Assembly (NCBI GenBank): GCA_021793155.1
Contig: JAJYTF010000001.1
Coordinates: forward strand, 248,001 to 312,000
Direction of reading: 5' to 3'
Source: Pseudomonadota bacterium
GTDB lineage: Bacteria; Pseudomonadota; Alphaproteobacteria; Rhodospirillales; Magnetospirillaceae
Length of the DNA stretch: 64,000 nucleotides
Shown here: piece by piece, positions 8,076-16,952 of the stretch
How the letters are laid out: every line of letters begins with the position of its first letter
How positions within the stretch are numbered: the first letter of the stretch is position 1
Notes under the pieces: generated by a model
What the model was told of the DNA's origin: nothing
What the model saw: the letters and a program-made list of their open reading frames with translations, nothing else
Databases searched by the model: none
Translations under genes and position numbers: made by a program

Positions 8076-8764
8076 GCCGCTTCAAGAACGAGGTGCTTCA
8101 CCTGCAAGCGCATGTGAAAACGCTGCGCCTCGTCGTTGGCGCCTCGTGCGTCGGCATGCTGCTGCTCGGTCTTGGCTGGTGGAGCGCGCCGAGGAGCCTC
8201 ACCATCCACGTGCCTCCGGACCTGCGCTCCGGCAGTACCCGCAAGTGGTGGGAGGTGCCGCCGGAAAGCGTCTACGCCTTCGCCTTCTACATCTTCCAGC
8301 AGCTCAACCGCTGGCCGACCAACGGCGAAGACGACTATCCGCGCAACCTGCGCGCCCTGGCGTCTTACCTGACACCGGGTTGCCGGGCGTTGCTCCAGAA
8401 GGATTACGAGTACCGCCGGGACAACGGCGAACTGCGTCAGCGCGTGCGCGGTCTCTATGAGATTCCCGGCCGCGGTTACGGCGACGATCCGGCCGCCCGC
8501 GTCCGCGTGGTCTCCGACCGTGACTGGATCGTGATGCTGGATGTCAGTGCTGACGAGTATGTCGGCGCCGAACAGGTCAAGCGCGCCCTGCTGCGCTACC
8601 CGCTGCGGGTCACCCGGCTTGACGTGGACCCCGAGCACAATCCTTTCGGCCTGGCGCTGGACTGCTACGCCAGCACGCCCGAGCGCATCGAGCCTCCGGC
8701 CGTGAACGCCGAGACGCACACACCGTCGCCACTGGGCGCGCGCCCTTCGGGAGAGACCCAATGA
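8072..8764 (+). CDS. ICE protein, PFL_4703 family (TraE/VirB8-like)
   Basis: 230 residues. One N-terminal membrane helix (about 24-42) and a periplasmic domain with family motifs KWWEVPPESVYAFAFYIFQQL and NLRALASYLTPGC. Single-pass topology with a periplasmic NTF2-like domain is the plan of TraE/VirB8 scaffold proteins, and the gene occupies the traE position between TraL-like and TraK-like genes. Start at 8072 gives the membrane helix directly; upstream in-frame codons belong to the previous gene. Overlaps the next gene by 4 bp. Confidence 0.84.
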   Translation: MSRFKNEVLHLQAHVKTLRLVVGASCVGMLLLGLGWWSAPRSLTIHVPPDLRSGSTRKWWEVPPESVYAFAFYIFQQLNRWPTNGEDDYPRNLRALASYLTPGCRALLQKDYEYRRDNGELRQRVRGLYEIPGRGYGDDPAARVRVVSDRDWIVMLDVSADEYVGAEQVKRALLRYPLRVTRLDVDPEHNPFGLALDCYASTPERIEPPAVNAETHTPSPLGARPSGETQ

Positions 8765-9669
8765 CTCGCCTTGTCCCATCCACCCTGTTCGGCCTGGCGC
8801 TAGGCCTGGCGGCTTCCTCCTCCGGCCAGGCCGTGGAAATCCTGCGCTGGGAGCGCCTGCCCCTGGCCGTGCCGCTCGTCGTTGGACAGGAGCGTGTCGT
8901 CTTCGTCGATCGCAACGTGCGCGTCGGCGTGCCGGCGAGCCTGAACGATCAACTGCGCGTGCAGAGTGCCGGCGGTGCCGTCTACCTGCGCGCCAGCGGG
9001 CCGATCCCGCCGACGCGGCTGCAACTGCAGGACATGGTCTCGGGCGAGATCATCCTGCTCGACATCGTCGCCACCCCGGCCACGGCCGGCCAGGCGCCGC
9101 TGGAACCGGTCCGGATCGTCCAAGGCGAGGTGCCCGCCATACAGTCCGGCAACGGCACCGTGGACAAGACCGTCCCGGACACGCCGGCACAAGACACCCC
9201 GCGTCGGGAAACACCCCTGCCGGTGGTGCTGACGCGCTATGCGGCGCAGAACCTCTACGCGCCGCTGCGGACCGTCGAGCCTGTCGCCGGCATCGCGCGG
9301 GCGAACCTGCGCGGTGGGCTGGCGCTGGATACCCTGCTGCCGACCTTGCCGGTACGCGCCCGCGCGCTCGCCGCCTGGCGGCTGGAAGATCACTGGGTGA
9401 CGGCGGTGCGGCTCGCCAACACCACCGCCCAGTGGATCGTCCTGGACCCGCGGGCGCTGCAAGGCGAATTCGTCGCGGCCGCCTTCCAGCACCCGACCCT
9501 CGGCCCGGCCGGCGCTTCGACGGACACCACCGTGGTCTACCTGGTCACGCGCGGCCATGGCCTGGCCGAGTCGCTGCTGCCGGCGGTTTCGGCGATCGAT
9601 GCCGCGGGGAACCTGCCGGCCGCCGCAGCGGCCGGCCAGCGGGAAGGGGGCTCTGCCGATGAAAAGTAA
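8761..9669 (+). CDS. ICE protein, PFL_4704 family (TraK/VirB9-like)
   Basis: 302 residues with a signal peptide (1-24, ending SSSGQAVE) and a beta-rich mature region starting EILRWERLPLAVPLVVGQERVVFV, typical of the TraK/VirB9 outer-core subunits, with an alanine/proline-rich linker near 150. The C-terminal part (about 160-290) contains VLTRYAAQNLYAPLRT. Equivalence to TraK rests on gene order plus fold. It overlaps the PFL_4705-type gene by 11 bp. Confidence 0.84.
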   Translation: MTRLVPSTLFGLALGLAASSSGQAVEILRWERLPLAVPLVVGQERVVFVDRNVRVGVPASLNDQLRVQSAGGAVYLRASGPIPPTRLQLQDMVSGEIILLDIVATPATAGQAPLEPVRIVQGEVPAIQSGNGTVDKTVPDTPAQDTPRRETPLPVVLTRYAAQNLYAPLRTVEPVAGIARANLRGGLALDTLLPTLPVRARALAAWRLEDHWVTAVRLANTTAQWIVLDPRALQGEFVAAAFQHPTLGPAGASTDTTVVYLVTRGHGLAESLLPAVSAIDAAGNLPAAAAAGQREGGSADEK

Positions 9670-11092
9670 TCCGCTGCTCAGATGGCTGCTGATCCCGGTT
9701 GTCCTGGTCGTGGCGCTCATCGGCATCAGGCTGTTCTCCGGCCACTCCGGCGCTCCGTCCTCGCCGCCGGACACCGCCGGCCGGCTTACGCCGGAAGAGA
9801 TGAAGGCACTCGGCATCGGCGGCGACACGCCGCGCGATACCGTCGCCACCTTGGTGGCCCAGGTCAAACAGTTGCGCAACGAGCTTCAGAGCGCGCTCAA
9901 CGACAACAAAAACCAGAAGACCGAGAACGAGCGGCTGCGCGCCCGCGAAAGCTCGATCGACCAGCGCATCCAGACCGCCCTCGACGGCGAGCGCAGCCGC
10001 CTGCAGCAGGAACGCGATCAGGTCGCCGGCGACCGGCAGCAGACCCAAGGGCTGCTGCAGGAGTTGCAACACCGCCTCGACGGCCTGGCCGGCAAGCCCA
10101 ACAACACCGACCTGCCGGTCGGGCTGGGGCTGGAGGAGGGCGACGGCAAGACCTTCAGCGGCGGTGTGCGCTGGGTCGGCCCGGCCGACGTCAAACCCGA
10201 CGCCAAGGCCGGCGGTACCGGAAACAGCTTCGCCACCAGCTTCAGCGGGCAAAACCCTCTCCAGAATGCCGCCGCATCCACTACCGATACCGGATCGCGC
10301 GCCGGTCCCAGCGCCAAGCCCGTCTATACCGTCCCCACCAACGCCACGTTGATCGGCTCGGTAGCGATGACCGCGCTGATCGGCCGCGTGCCGATCGACG
10401 GCACCGTCAACGACCCGTACCCCTTCAAGGTGCTGATCGGCCCCGACAATCTGACCGCCAACGGCATCGACATTCCCGACGTCGCCGGCGCCGTCGTCAG
10501 CGGCACGGCGTCGGGCGACTGGACGCTCTCCTGTGTGCGCGGGCAGGTCCGCAGCGTCACCTTCGTCTTCAACGACGGCACCATCCGGACCTTGCCCCAA
10601 TCCTCCGGCAACGCCAACGGGGGCACAGCCAACACCGGCGGCAATGCCAGCGGGAGCGGCGCCGGCACGACCCAGGGCGGGCTGGGCTGGATCAGCGATC
10701 CCTACGGCATCCCCTGCGTTGCCGGCGAGCAGCGCAGCAACGCCCAGCAGTATCTCGGCTCACAGCTATTGATCACCGCGGCCGGAGCCGGCGCCGCCTC
10801 GCTCATCAAGTCCGACAGCGGCTCCGTATCCTACATCAGCAACGGCAACGGCTCGCTGGGCACGGTCGGCATCTCCGGCAACGAAGCCATGGGCCGCATC
10901 CTGGCCGGCGGCGTGCAGGAGATGTCGCAGTGGGTCAACAAGCTGTACGGCCAGGCCTTTGCCGCCATTTATGTGCCGCCCGGCGCCAAGGTCGCCGTCC
11001 ATATCGATCAACCCCTCACCATCGACTACGACCCGAAGGGACGTCGCGTCGATCATCGCCTCGGAGAAGCCCATGCGTCGGATCTGGATTGA
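9659..11092 (+). CDS. ICE protein, PFL_4705 family (TraB/VirB10-like)
   Basis: 477 residues. N-terminal membrane helix (about 7-25), a coiled-coil stalk (about 60-150, rich in Gln, Glu, Arg), a Pro/Ser-rich stretch, and a C-terminal VirB10-like beta domain (about 225-460) marked by TNATLIGSVAMTALIGRVPIDG and YVPPGAKVAVHIDQPLTIDYD. This is the classic plan of the channel subunit that spans both membranes. A glycine/asparagine-rich loop lies near residues 320-340. The following gene begins inside its last 20 bp. Confidence 0.88.
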   Translation: MKSNPLLRWLLIPVVLVVALIGIRLFSGHSGAPSSPPDTAGRLTPEEMKALGIGGDTPRDTVATLVAQVKQLRNELQSALNDNKNQKTENERLRARESSIDQRIQTALDGERSRLQQERDQVAGDRQQTQGLLQELQHRLDGLAGKPNNTDLPVGLGLEEGDGKTFSGGVRWVGPADVKPDAKAGGTGNSFATSFSGQNPLQNAAASTTDTGSRAGPSAKPVYTVPTNATLIGSVAMTALIGRVPIDGTVNDPYPFKVLIGPDNLTANGIDIPDVAGAVVSGTASGDWTLSCVRGQVRSVTFVFNDGTIRTLPQSSGNANGGTANTGGNASGSGAGTTQGGLGWISDPYGIPCVAGEQRSNAQQYLGSQLLITAAGAGAASLIKSDSGSVSYISNGNGSLGTVGISGNEAMGRILAGGVQEMSQWVNKLYGQAFAAIYVPPGAKVAVHIDQPLTIDYDPKGRRVDHRLGEAHASDLD

Positions 11093-11507
11093 AGCGGTTG
11101 CGACCGTATTCATGGCGGCGATGCTGGCCGGTTGCGCGACCAGCAAGGACGAGGTGCTGCCGCACGGCGACAACACCATGCTCGATATCTGGGACCAGCA
11201 GACTGGCGGCAGCGCCGGTAGCAGCCAAGCCGCGCGCCAGTTGCTCGACGCCCGGCAGTCTCTGCGTCGCCCCTTGACCGAGGCCGACCTGCAGGCAGCC
11301 CCGGCCGCCAACGCCGGCTACACCCGCACGGCGGCGAACGAGGTCCACAGCCAGTTCCACCGGCTGCCCAATCCCGACCTCGTCATGTACGTGTTTCCGC
11401 ACCTGGCCGGCACCGACCCGGCGCCGGTGCCCGGATACACCACGGTTTTCCCCTTGTACCAGCGGGTGCAATACGCCCTGCCCGGCGAGCGCACGGAGGA
11501 CTACTGA
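11073..11507 (+). CDS. Conjugal transfer lipoprotein (TIGR03751-like, TraV position)
   Basis: 144 residues with a lipoprotein signal: hydrophobic segment then LAGC with the lipidated Cys at residue 21. Mature motifs include HGDNTMLDIWDQQ and NPDLVMYVFPHL. It sits between TraB-like and TraC-like genes, exactly where F plasmids have the outer-membrane lipoprotein TraV, and likely anchors the channel core in the outer membrane. Start ATG 11073 lies within the previous gene; stop overlaps the traC start by 1 bp (TGATG). Confidence 0.87.
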   Translation: MRRIWIEAVATVFMAAMLAGCATSKDEVLPHGDNTMLDIWDQQTGGSAGSSQAARQLLDARQSLRRPLTEADLQAAPAANAGYTRTAANEVHSQFHRLPNPDLVMYVFPHLAGTDPAPVPGYTTVFPLYQRVQYALPGERTEDY

Positions 11508-14392
11508 TGGCGTGGCCATGGCTGTGGCACCACCGCGCCACCCCTCAACAGGAGGGATCCACCGCTGGCGAGGCGTGGTACCGACACCTGGCGACGCTGG
11601 CGGCTCGTGGCATCCCCGCGCCCGGCCAGGTGCTCGATCCGCGCCGTCCGGCCACGGAGGTCGATGCCCAGGCCCTCTACGACGTCGCCCCTTCGTTCAC
11701 CGACCTGTTGCCGTGGGTTGAATACCTGCCCGACTCCAAATGCCTTCTCCTTGAGGACGGCCAGTCGGTCGCCGCCTTCTTCGAGCTCCTGCCGATCGGC
11801 ACCGAGGGCCGCGAGACGGCTTGGCTGTGGCAGGTCCGGGACGCCCTGGAAAACGCCTTGCAGGATTCGTTCGACGAACTCGACGAAAACCCCTGGGTGG
11901 TCCAGCTCTATGTGCAGGACGAAGCGGATTGGGACGGTTATCTGCACGCCCTCGAGGATTACCTCCAGCCGCGAGCGCGGGGCAGCGCTTTCAGCACCTT
12001 CTATCTGCGCTTCCTCGCCCATCACCTGCGGGCGATTGCCAAGCCTGGCGGATTGTTCGAGGACACCGCCGTGACGCACCTGTCCTGGCGCGGCCAACTG
12101 CGCCGCGTGCGCATGGTGGTTTACCGGCGTACGCCTCCCGGCGCCTCAGCCCGTCGCGGCCAGTCGCCGGAGCAGGCGCTGACCACGATCTGCGACCGCC
12201 TGGTCGGCGGCCTGGGCAATGCCGGCGTCAAGGCCCGGCGCCTGGTGGCGGCCGACATCCACGACTGGCTGCTGCGCTGGTTCAATCCGCATCCGACCTT
12301 GCTCGGTCCAAGTGCCGAGGACCGCGAACGCTTCTACGTCCTGACCCGCTATCCGGAGGAGACCGAGCCCGGCGAGATCGAACTGGCCAGCGGCGATTTC
12401 GCCCAGCGCCTGTTCTTCGGCCAGCCCCGCTCGGACCTGGAAAGCGGCACCTGGTCCTTCGACGGCATGCCGCATCGGGTGATCGTCATGGACCGCTTGC
12501 GCATGCCGCCGCAGACCGGCCACCTCACCGGCGAGACGCGCAAGGGCGGCGACGCGATCAATGCGCTGTTCGACCAGATGCCCGAAGACACCGTGATGTG
12601 CCTAACGCTGGTCGCCACACCGCAGGACGTGCTGGAATCCCACCTCAACCATCTTGCCAAGAAGGCGGTCGGCGACACTCTGGCCTCCGAGCAGACCCGG
12701 CAGGACGTGCAGCAGGCGCGCGGCCTGATCGGCAGCGCCCACAAGCTCTACCGCGGCGCCTTGGCCTTCTACCTGCGCGGCCGGGATCTCGACCAGCTCG
12801 ACGCCCGCGGCGTGCACCTGTCCAACGTCCTGCTCAACGCCGGCCTGCAGCCGGTGCGCGAGGAAGACGAGGTGGCGCCGCTCAACACCTATCTGCGCTG
12901 GCTGCCCTGCGTGTTCGATCCGGCGGCGGACAAGCGCCAGTGGTACACGCAACTGATGTTCGTCCAGCACGCCGCCAACCTGGCGCCGATGTGGGGCCGC
13001 AACCAGGGGACCGGCCATCCGGGCATCACCTTCTTCAACCGCGGCGGCAGTCCGATCACCTTCGACCCGTTGAACCGCCTCGACCGGCAAATGAACGCCC
13101 ACCTGTTCCTGTTCGGCCCGACCGGTTCCGGCAAATCGGCCACGCTCAACAACATCCTCAACCAGGTCACCGCGATCTACCGCCCCCGCCTGTTCATCGT
13201 CGAGGCCGGCAACTCGTTCGGCCTGTTCGGCGACTTCGCCGCCAAGCTGGGACTCTCGGTCCACCGCGTCAGGCTCGCGCCCGGCGCCGGCGTCAGCCTT
13301 GCCCCGTTCGCCGATGCCTGGCGTCTGGTGGATACCCCGAGCCAGGTCAGCACGCTCGACGCCGATGCCCTGGACGAGGATTCCTCTGCCGATGAGACAA
13401 CGGCGGTCGGCGACGAGCAGCGCGACGTGCTGGGCGAACTGGAGATCACCGCCCGGCTGATGATCACTGGTGGCGAGGACAAGGAAGAGGCGCGGATGAC
13501 CCGCGCCGACCGCAGCCTGATCCGTCAGTGCATTCTCGATGCTGCCCATCGTTGCGTGGCCGAGAAGCGCACGGTGCTGACCCGCGACGTGCGCGACGCG
13601 CTGCGCGAACGCGGCGCCGACCCGACGCTGCCGGAGACGCGGCGCGCCCGGTTGCTGGAGATGGCCGACGCCATGGACATGTTCTGCCAGGGCGTCGACG
13701 GCGAGATGTTCGATCGTCCCGGCACACCCTGGCCCGAGGCCGACATCACCATCGTCGATCTGGCGACCTTCGCCCGCGAGGGCTACAACGCCCAACTCTC
13801 GATCGCCTACATCTCGCTGATCAATACCGTCAACAACATCGCCGAACGCGACCAGTTCCTCGGCCGGCCCATCATCAACGTCACCGACGAGGGCCACATC
13901 ATCACCAAGAACCCGCTGCTCGCCCCCTACGTGGTCAAGATCACCAAGATGTGGCGCAAGCTCGGGGCCTGGTACTGGCTGGCGACGCAAAACGTCGACG
14001 ACCTGCCCAAGGCGGCCGAGCCGATGCTCAACATGATCGAGTGGTGGATCTGCCTGTCCATGCCGCCCGACGAGGTGGAGAAGATCGCCCGGTTCCGCGA
14101 ACTGAGCCCCGCGCAGAAGGCGCTGATGCTCTCGGCGCGCAAGGAAGCGGGCAAGTTCACCGAGGGGGTCATCCTGTCGCGCGCCATGGAGCTGTTGTTC
14201 CGGGCCGTGCCGCCCAGCCTTTACCTCGCACTGGCCCAGACCGAGCCGGAGGAGAAGGCCGATCGCTACCAGTTGATGCAGCAGTACGGCATCAGCGAGC
14301 TGGAGGCGGCATTCAAGATCGCCGAGCGGATCGACCAGGCACGCGGTATCGAATCCCTGCCGCTGGACGATCTCGATGGGCCGGAGCGGTGA
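11507..14392 (+). CDS. traC: Conjugative transfer ATPase TraC/VirB4 (PFL_4706 family)
   Basis: 961 residues, cytoplasmic ATPase that powers assembly of the transfer channel. The N-terminal half is the VirB4-type docking region; the C-terminal half is a RecA-like ATPase with Walker A GPTGSGKSAT starting near residue 537 and a later acidic strand NVTDEGHIITKNPLLAPYVVKITKMWRK typical of the Walker B/arginine-finger part of this family. It closes the first block of core genes. The 264 bp downstream are gene-free and mark the junction with Cargo A. Confidence 0.93.
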   Translation: MAWPWLWHHRATPQQEGSTAGEAWYRHLATLAARGIPAPGQVLDPRRPATEVDAQALYDVAPSFTDLLPWVEYLPDSKCLLLEDGQSVAAFFELLPIGTEGRETAWLWQVRDALENALQDSFDELDENPWVVQLYVQDEADWDGYLHALEDYLQPRARGSAFSTFYLRFLAHHLRAIAKPGGLFEDTAVTHLSWRGQLRRVRMVVYRRTPPGASARRGQSPEQALTTICDRLVGGLGNAGVKARRLVAADIHDWLLRWFNPHPTLLGPSAEDRERFYVLTRYPEETEPGEIELASGDFAQRLFFGQPRSDLESGTWSFDGMPHRVIVMDRLRMPPQTGHLTGETRKGGDAINALFDQMPEDTVMCLTLVATPQDVLESHLNHLAKKAVGDTLASEQTRQDVQQARGLIGSAHKLYRGALAFYLRGRDLDQLDARGVHLSNVLLNAGLQPVREEDEVAPLNTYLRWLPCVFDPAADKRQWYTQLMFVQHAANLAPMWGRNQGTGHPGITFFNRGGSPITFDPLNRLDRQMNAHLFLFGPTGSGKSATLNNILNQVTAIYRPRLFIVEAGNSFGLFGDFAAKLGLSVHRVRLAPGAGVSLAPFADAWRLVDTPSQVSTLDADALDEDSSADETTAVGDEQRDVLGELEITARLMITGGEDKEEARMTRADRSLIRQCILDAAHRCVAEKRTVLTRDVRDALRERGADPTLPETRRARLLEMADAMDMFCQGVDGEMFDRPGTPWPEADITIVDLATFAREGYNAQLSIAYISLINTVNNIAERDQFLGRPIINVTDEGHIITKNPLLAPYVVKITKMWRKLGAWYWLATQNVDDLPKAAEPMLNMIEWWICLSMPPDEVEKIARFRELSPAQKALMLSARKEAGKFTEGVILSRAMELLFRAVPPSLYLALAQTEPEEKADRYQLMQQYGISELEAAFKIAERIDQARGIESLPLDDLDGPER

Positions 14393-14656
14393 GCCGGCCC
14401 TCCCAATCCATTCGCTCCCACGACGGCGACGGCGGTCAATGGAGTTTCCGCTCCATGCCCAAAACAGCAGTTTTTGGGACAGGGTCTTCCAGCGACAGAC
14501 TCTATATTAGTTTTAGCTGTTGTTTGCCACGGGTCAAGGACTGCCCCCGACAAAGTGCAGGTGCAACGGACAGTTCTCTTATTACGAGAGAACTGTCGTG
14601 CAGTATTGTCACAAATTGTAGGATAGCTTCTCGGATGAGACCTTCAGGGGGCGACG
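14393..14656. other. Gene-free junction between traC and Cargo A
   Basis: No gene seen. GC content drops from about 14,490 onward, in contrast to the conjugation genes. It contains the strong inverted repeat at 14,569-14,597 and ends at the start of the exported-protein gene. Likely holds the junction of the cargo insertion and the promoter of the gene that follows; no target-site duplication could be identified by eye. Confidence 0.5.
14569..14597. repeat. Perfect 11-bp inverted repeat with 7-nt loop
   Basis: GACAGTTCTCT (14,569-14,579) and AGAGAACTGTC (14,587-14,597) are perfect reverse complements separated by TATTACG. It lies 60 bp before the exported-protein gene. It could be an operator, a transcript hairpin, or a relic of a mobile element end; the sequence alone does not decide. 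There is no T-run directly after it. Confidence 0.7.
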
Positions 14657-16039
14657 ATGAAGAAGTCAATGTTCCTTTTAGCCTTCCTCTTGGGCGTTTG
14701 GGGCTCGAACTTCACACCGGCCGCAGCTCAAGTTGGCGAAGTGGCAACCGTTTCGGTAGTCCGCGACCTTCTCCAGCAGGCCCTGGACGGGCTTAACAAT
14801 ACGATGAAGACTGCCGGAGGAGAGGTGAAAAGCGCAGGAGACTCGCTTCAGGCTAACGCCCAGAATGTAATAACGGATATTAACCAAACACTTGGGTCAA
14901 AACTAAATTTAACATTTGATAAATTAGACAAGCAGGAACAGCAACTTATAGCTGATGCCCAGCTTCTAACAAAACAAATCAATGATGCCACAAAGAGCGT
15001 TATCATTAATTCCGGCTACCAGGCGCGTTCTGCCATCGCCGAAGCCGATATTACGGCGTACAACACGTCGTATAGCCTTCCCTGTCGCGATCAAACACCT
15101 CGCTTCGTTTACGCGCAACCGGAAGCCATTCGGGTAGGTGCTGATAGGCCCGAAATAAGGGTGCGCGGGAATTTCCTTTCCATTGGCGATGAACCTCGGG
15201 TGAGTGTAGCCGACGTACCAACAAAAATCATTGCGCGCAGCGATAACGAAATGCTTGTGCAGATCCCGCAAACGATCCTCGACGGGATCGAGGTCGAGAA
15301 ATCAGTAGCAGTGAGTGCTACACTGTACGCATTACGACGTACAAATCTCTGGCTATACTGCTATTCGTCGCAGAAGGCCTTGGGCCACCCGCTGTCGGTC
15401 GCTACAGTGTTGCGACCAAAAGTGTCGATCAAAATCAGTGGAACGATCCATGGTACCGCAGATATACCGAAAGTCGTCGACGAAACCTATTCTTTCGACA
15501 ACGGGACAGGAGACAATTGTGATGCGAGTTTTGAAGCTGATAAGAACTACTGCATGAAAGCAGGTCGCGTGCTCGATAATTGGACTGGCCCGTCTGTTTC
15601 GTCCCAGAACGGTAATGACACCGGTATACGGGGCGCAACCCGAAGCGGAGACCGGTGCTTGTTTGTCGCCGCCCATATCGCTGGAAAAGGTTACAGCATC
15701 AGTGTTCCCACGCCGTTCGGTAGCGTCAGGAATTGCAATGGCCGCGGCTGGCTTACCTACAGCATCGTACTTCACGGCCACGAGATCGATACGGCGCCAC
15801 TTCCAAAAGTTCCCTTTTCCTGGGATTCTTCGGATGGATCACAACTATCATTCCTTTTTCACTATGGCCCAACACCGCCTGATGCAACGAACATAACCTG
15901 GGCGTACGACGCTACTGTGATTATTTCAAGCGGACACAACGCGCCGGAAACCGTGGTGGTCAGTAACGCTAATCCTAATCCTGGTCGAATTCATAGTCGC
16001 ATCGTGAATGGCGACCTTGCTATCGAGATCTCACAATGA
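14657..16039 (+). CDS. Exported cargo protein with IPT/TIG-like segment, unknown function
   Basis: 460 residues. Clear signal peptide (1-25: Lys-Lys, hydrophobic core, ending PAAAQ). The next region (about 30-115) is helical and probably coiled coil (QALDGLNNTMKTAGGEVKSAGD, KLDKQEQQLIADAQLL). Residues about 152-215 have the pattern of an IPT/TIG immunoglobulin-like fold (PEAIRVGADRPEIRVRGNFL ... LVQIPQTIL). The remainder is beta-rich with several Cys that could form disulfides. Codon use and GC are clearly lower than in the flanking transfer genes, so it is probably recently acquired. The start is preceded by AGGGGG. I do not recognise a family; a surface or secreted protein of the element is the best description. 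Confidence 0.7.
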   Translation: MKKSMFLLAFLLGVWGSNFTPAAAQVGEVATVSVVRDLLQQALDGLNNTMKTAGGEVKSAGDSLQANAQNVITDINQTLGSKLNLTFDKLDKQEQQLIADAQLLTKQINDATKSVIINSGYQARSAIAEADITAYNTSYSLPCRDQTPRFVYAQPEAIRVGADRPEIRVRGNFLSIGDEPRVSVADVPTKIIARSDNEMLVQIPQTILDGIEVEKSVAVSATLYALRRTNLWLYCYSSQKALGHPLSVATVLRPKVSIKISGTIHGTADIPKVVDETYSFDNGTGDNCDASFEADKNYCMKAGRVLDNWTGPSVSSQNGNDTGIRGATRSGDRCLFVAAHIAGKGYSISVPTPFGSVRNCNGRGWLTYSIVLHGHEIDTAPLPKVPFSWDSSDGSQLSFLFHYGPTPPDATNITWAYDATVIISSGHNAPETVVVSNANPNPGRIHSRIVNGDLAIEISQ

Positions 16040-16113
16040 GAGCGCTCGGCTGAGGCTTTCTGTCTTCTGGATGGCGTAAACATAGAACTGCCCGCTGAGC
16101 CTGTCGGCGGAAC

Positions 16114-16707
16114 CTAATAAATCTTTCGCCCGTTGATGTGTGTCACAAAGCCGCGCCGATCAACGACAACCTGCTTTGAAGGAGATTCGTTGCGGCGTTG
16201 ATCTTCGCTCGGTGTCGTTGCCGCTGTTTCGCCTGCCGTTACGGCGGGTGAGGTTGGTTCGCGCTCGCGCGGCTCAACGGACGGAGACTTACTAACGACT
16301 GGTACTGGGGCTGCGCAGGTGAGCTGCCCGATTCGCCCTGCCGCGCGCACCACTTGCACGCCGTGCATCCGATCTGATTTCCGAGGCGCGGGTTTGGGGC
16401 TACTTCTAGTCATGGATATCGCGGGCGGCTGTTTATCTGGTTTGTCCGCTGAGAACGAGGGGGCGGATGCCTCGTTTCCGCGGTCACGAGGCTTGAACTC
16501 TGCTGCGCACCAACTCCTGCCGCTGGCGCTGAGGGAAAGATCGTCACTCGTTCGGCACACCAGCTTCGCCGCCAAAAGAGACAGCAGCAGTCGTTCGACG
16601 GCCTCTGCGTCGGCGTTCAGCGACGATGTTAATTTCGTGAAAGTTGTTGTCCCGCCATGTTCTTGCAAGGACTTCAGGATCGAACGACCCGTGAGAGCCA
16701 ACGTCAT
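16114..16707 (-). CDS. Winged-helix-like cargo protein, unknown function
   Basis: 197 residues on the minus strand. Residues about 5-65 read like a winged helix-turn-helix (LTGRSILKSLQEHGG, then TKLTSSLNADAEAVERLLLSLLAAKLVCRTSDDLSLSASGR, the wing near the end). The rest is low-complexity, rich in Pro, Ser, Arg and Glu, ending in a conserved-looking VVVDRRGFVTHINGRKIY. It is convergent with the exported-protein gene and divergent from the mutasome. A DNA-binding or adaptor role is inferred only from the N-terminal pattern. The gene could start slightly further in; no strong ribosome binding site fixes it. Confidence 0.55.
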   Translation of the reverse strand: MTLALTGRSILKSLQEHGGTTTFTKLTSSLNADAEAVERLLLSLLAAKLVCRTSDDLSLSASGRSWCAAEFKPRDRGNEASAPSFSADKPDKQPPAISMTRSSPKPAPRKSDRMHGVQVVRAAGRIGQLTCAAPVPVVSKSPSVEPREREPTSPAVTAGETAATTPSEDQRRNESPSKQVVVDRRGFVTHINGRKIY

Positions 16708-16915
16708 ATGTCAAACAGATTTTCTGATTAGAAAGATGCGAACTAGATTTGGCCGACAAGCGACGAGAATGCAAGGGCATTTAGAGCCGGGTGCCGCCAC
16801 AAAAAGATCGATCCGGTGTCCCGGCTATAGCAGACCGTTGCCTCTGGCCGGCCGCTGAACGCCGGTATCCGCGGTACCCCGTTCCGGGCATTGACTCCAG
16901 CGGCGGCGCTGACTA

Positions 16916-16930
16916 GAACGAATAGAGAAC
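16916..16930 (+). promoter_or_regulatory. LexA (SOS) box upstream of imuA
   Basis: GAAC at 16,916-16,919 and GAAC at 16,927-16,930 are separated by exactly 7 bp, which on the other strand is GTTC-N7-GTTC, the LexA operator of Alphaproteobacteria. It lies 23 bp before the imuA start codon. LexA repression of imuA-imuB-dnaE2 is established in that class, so placement and spacing both fit. Confidence 0.88.
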
Positions 16931-16952
16931 ATTGTTTCCCTGAGTTCACACC

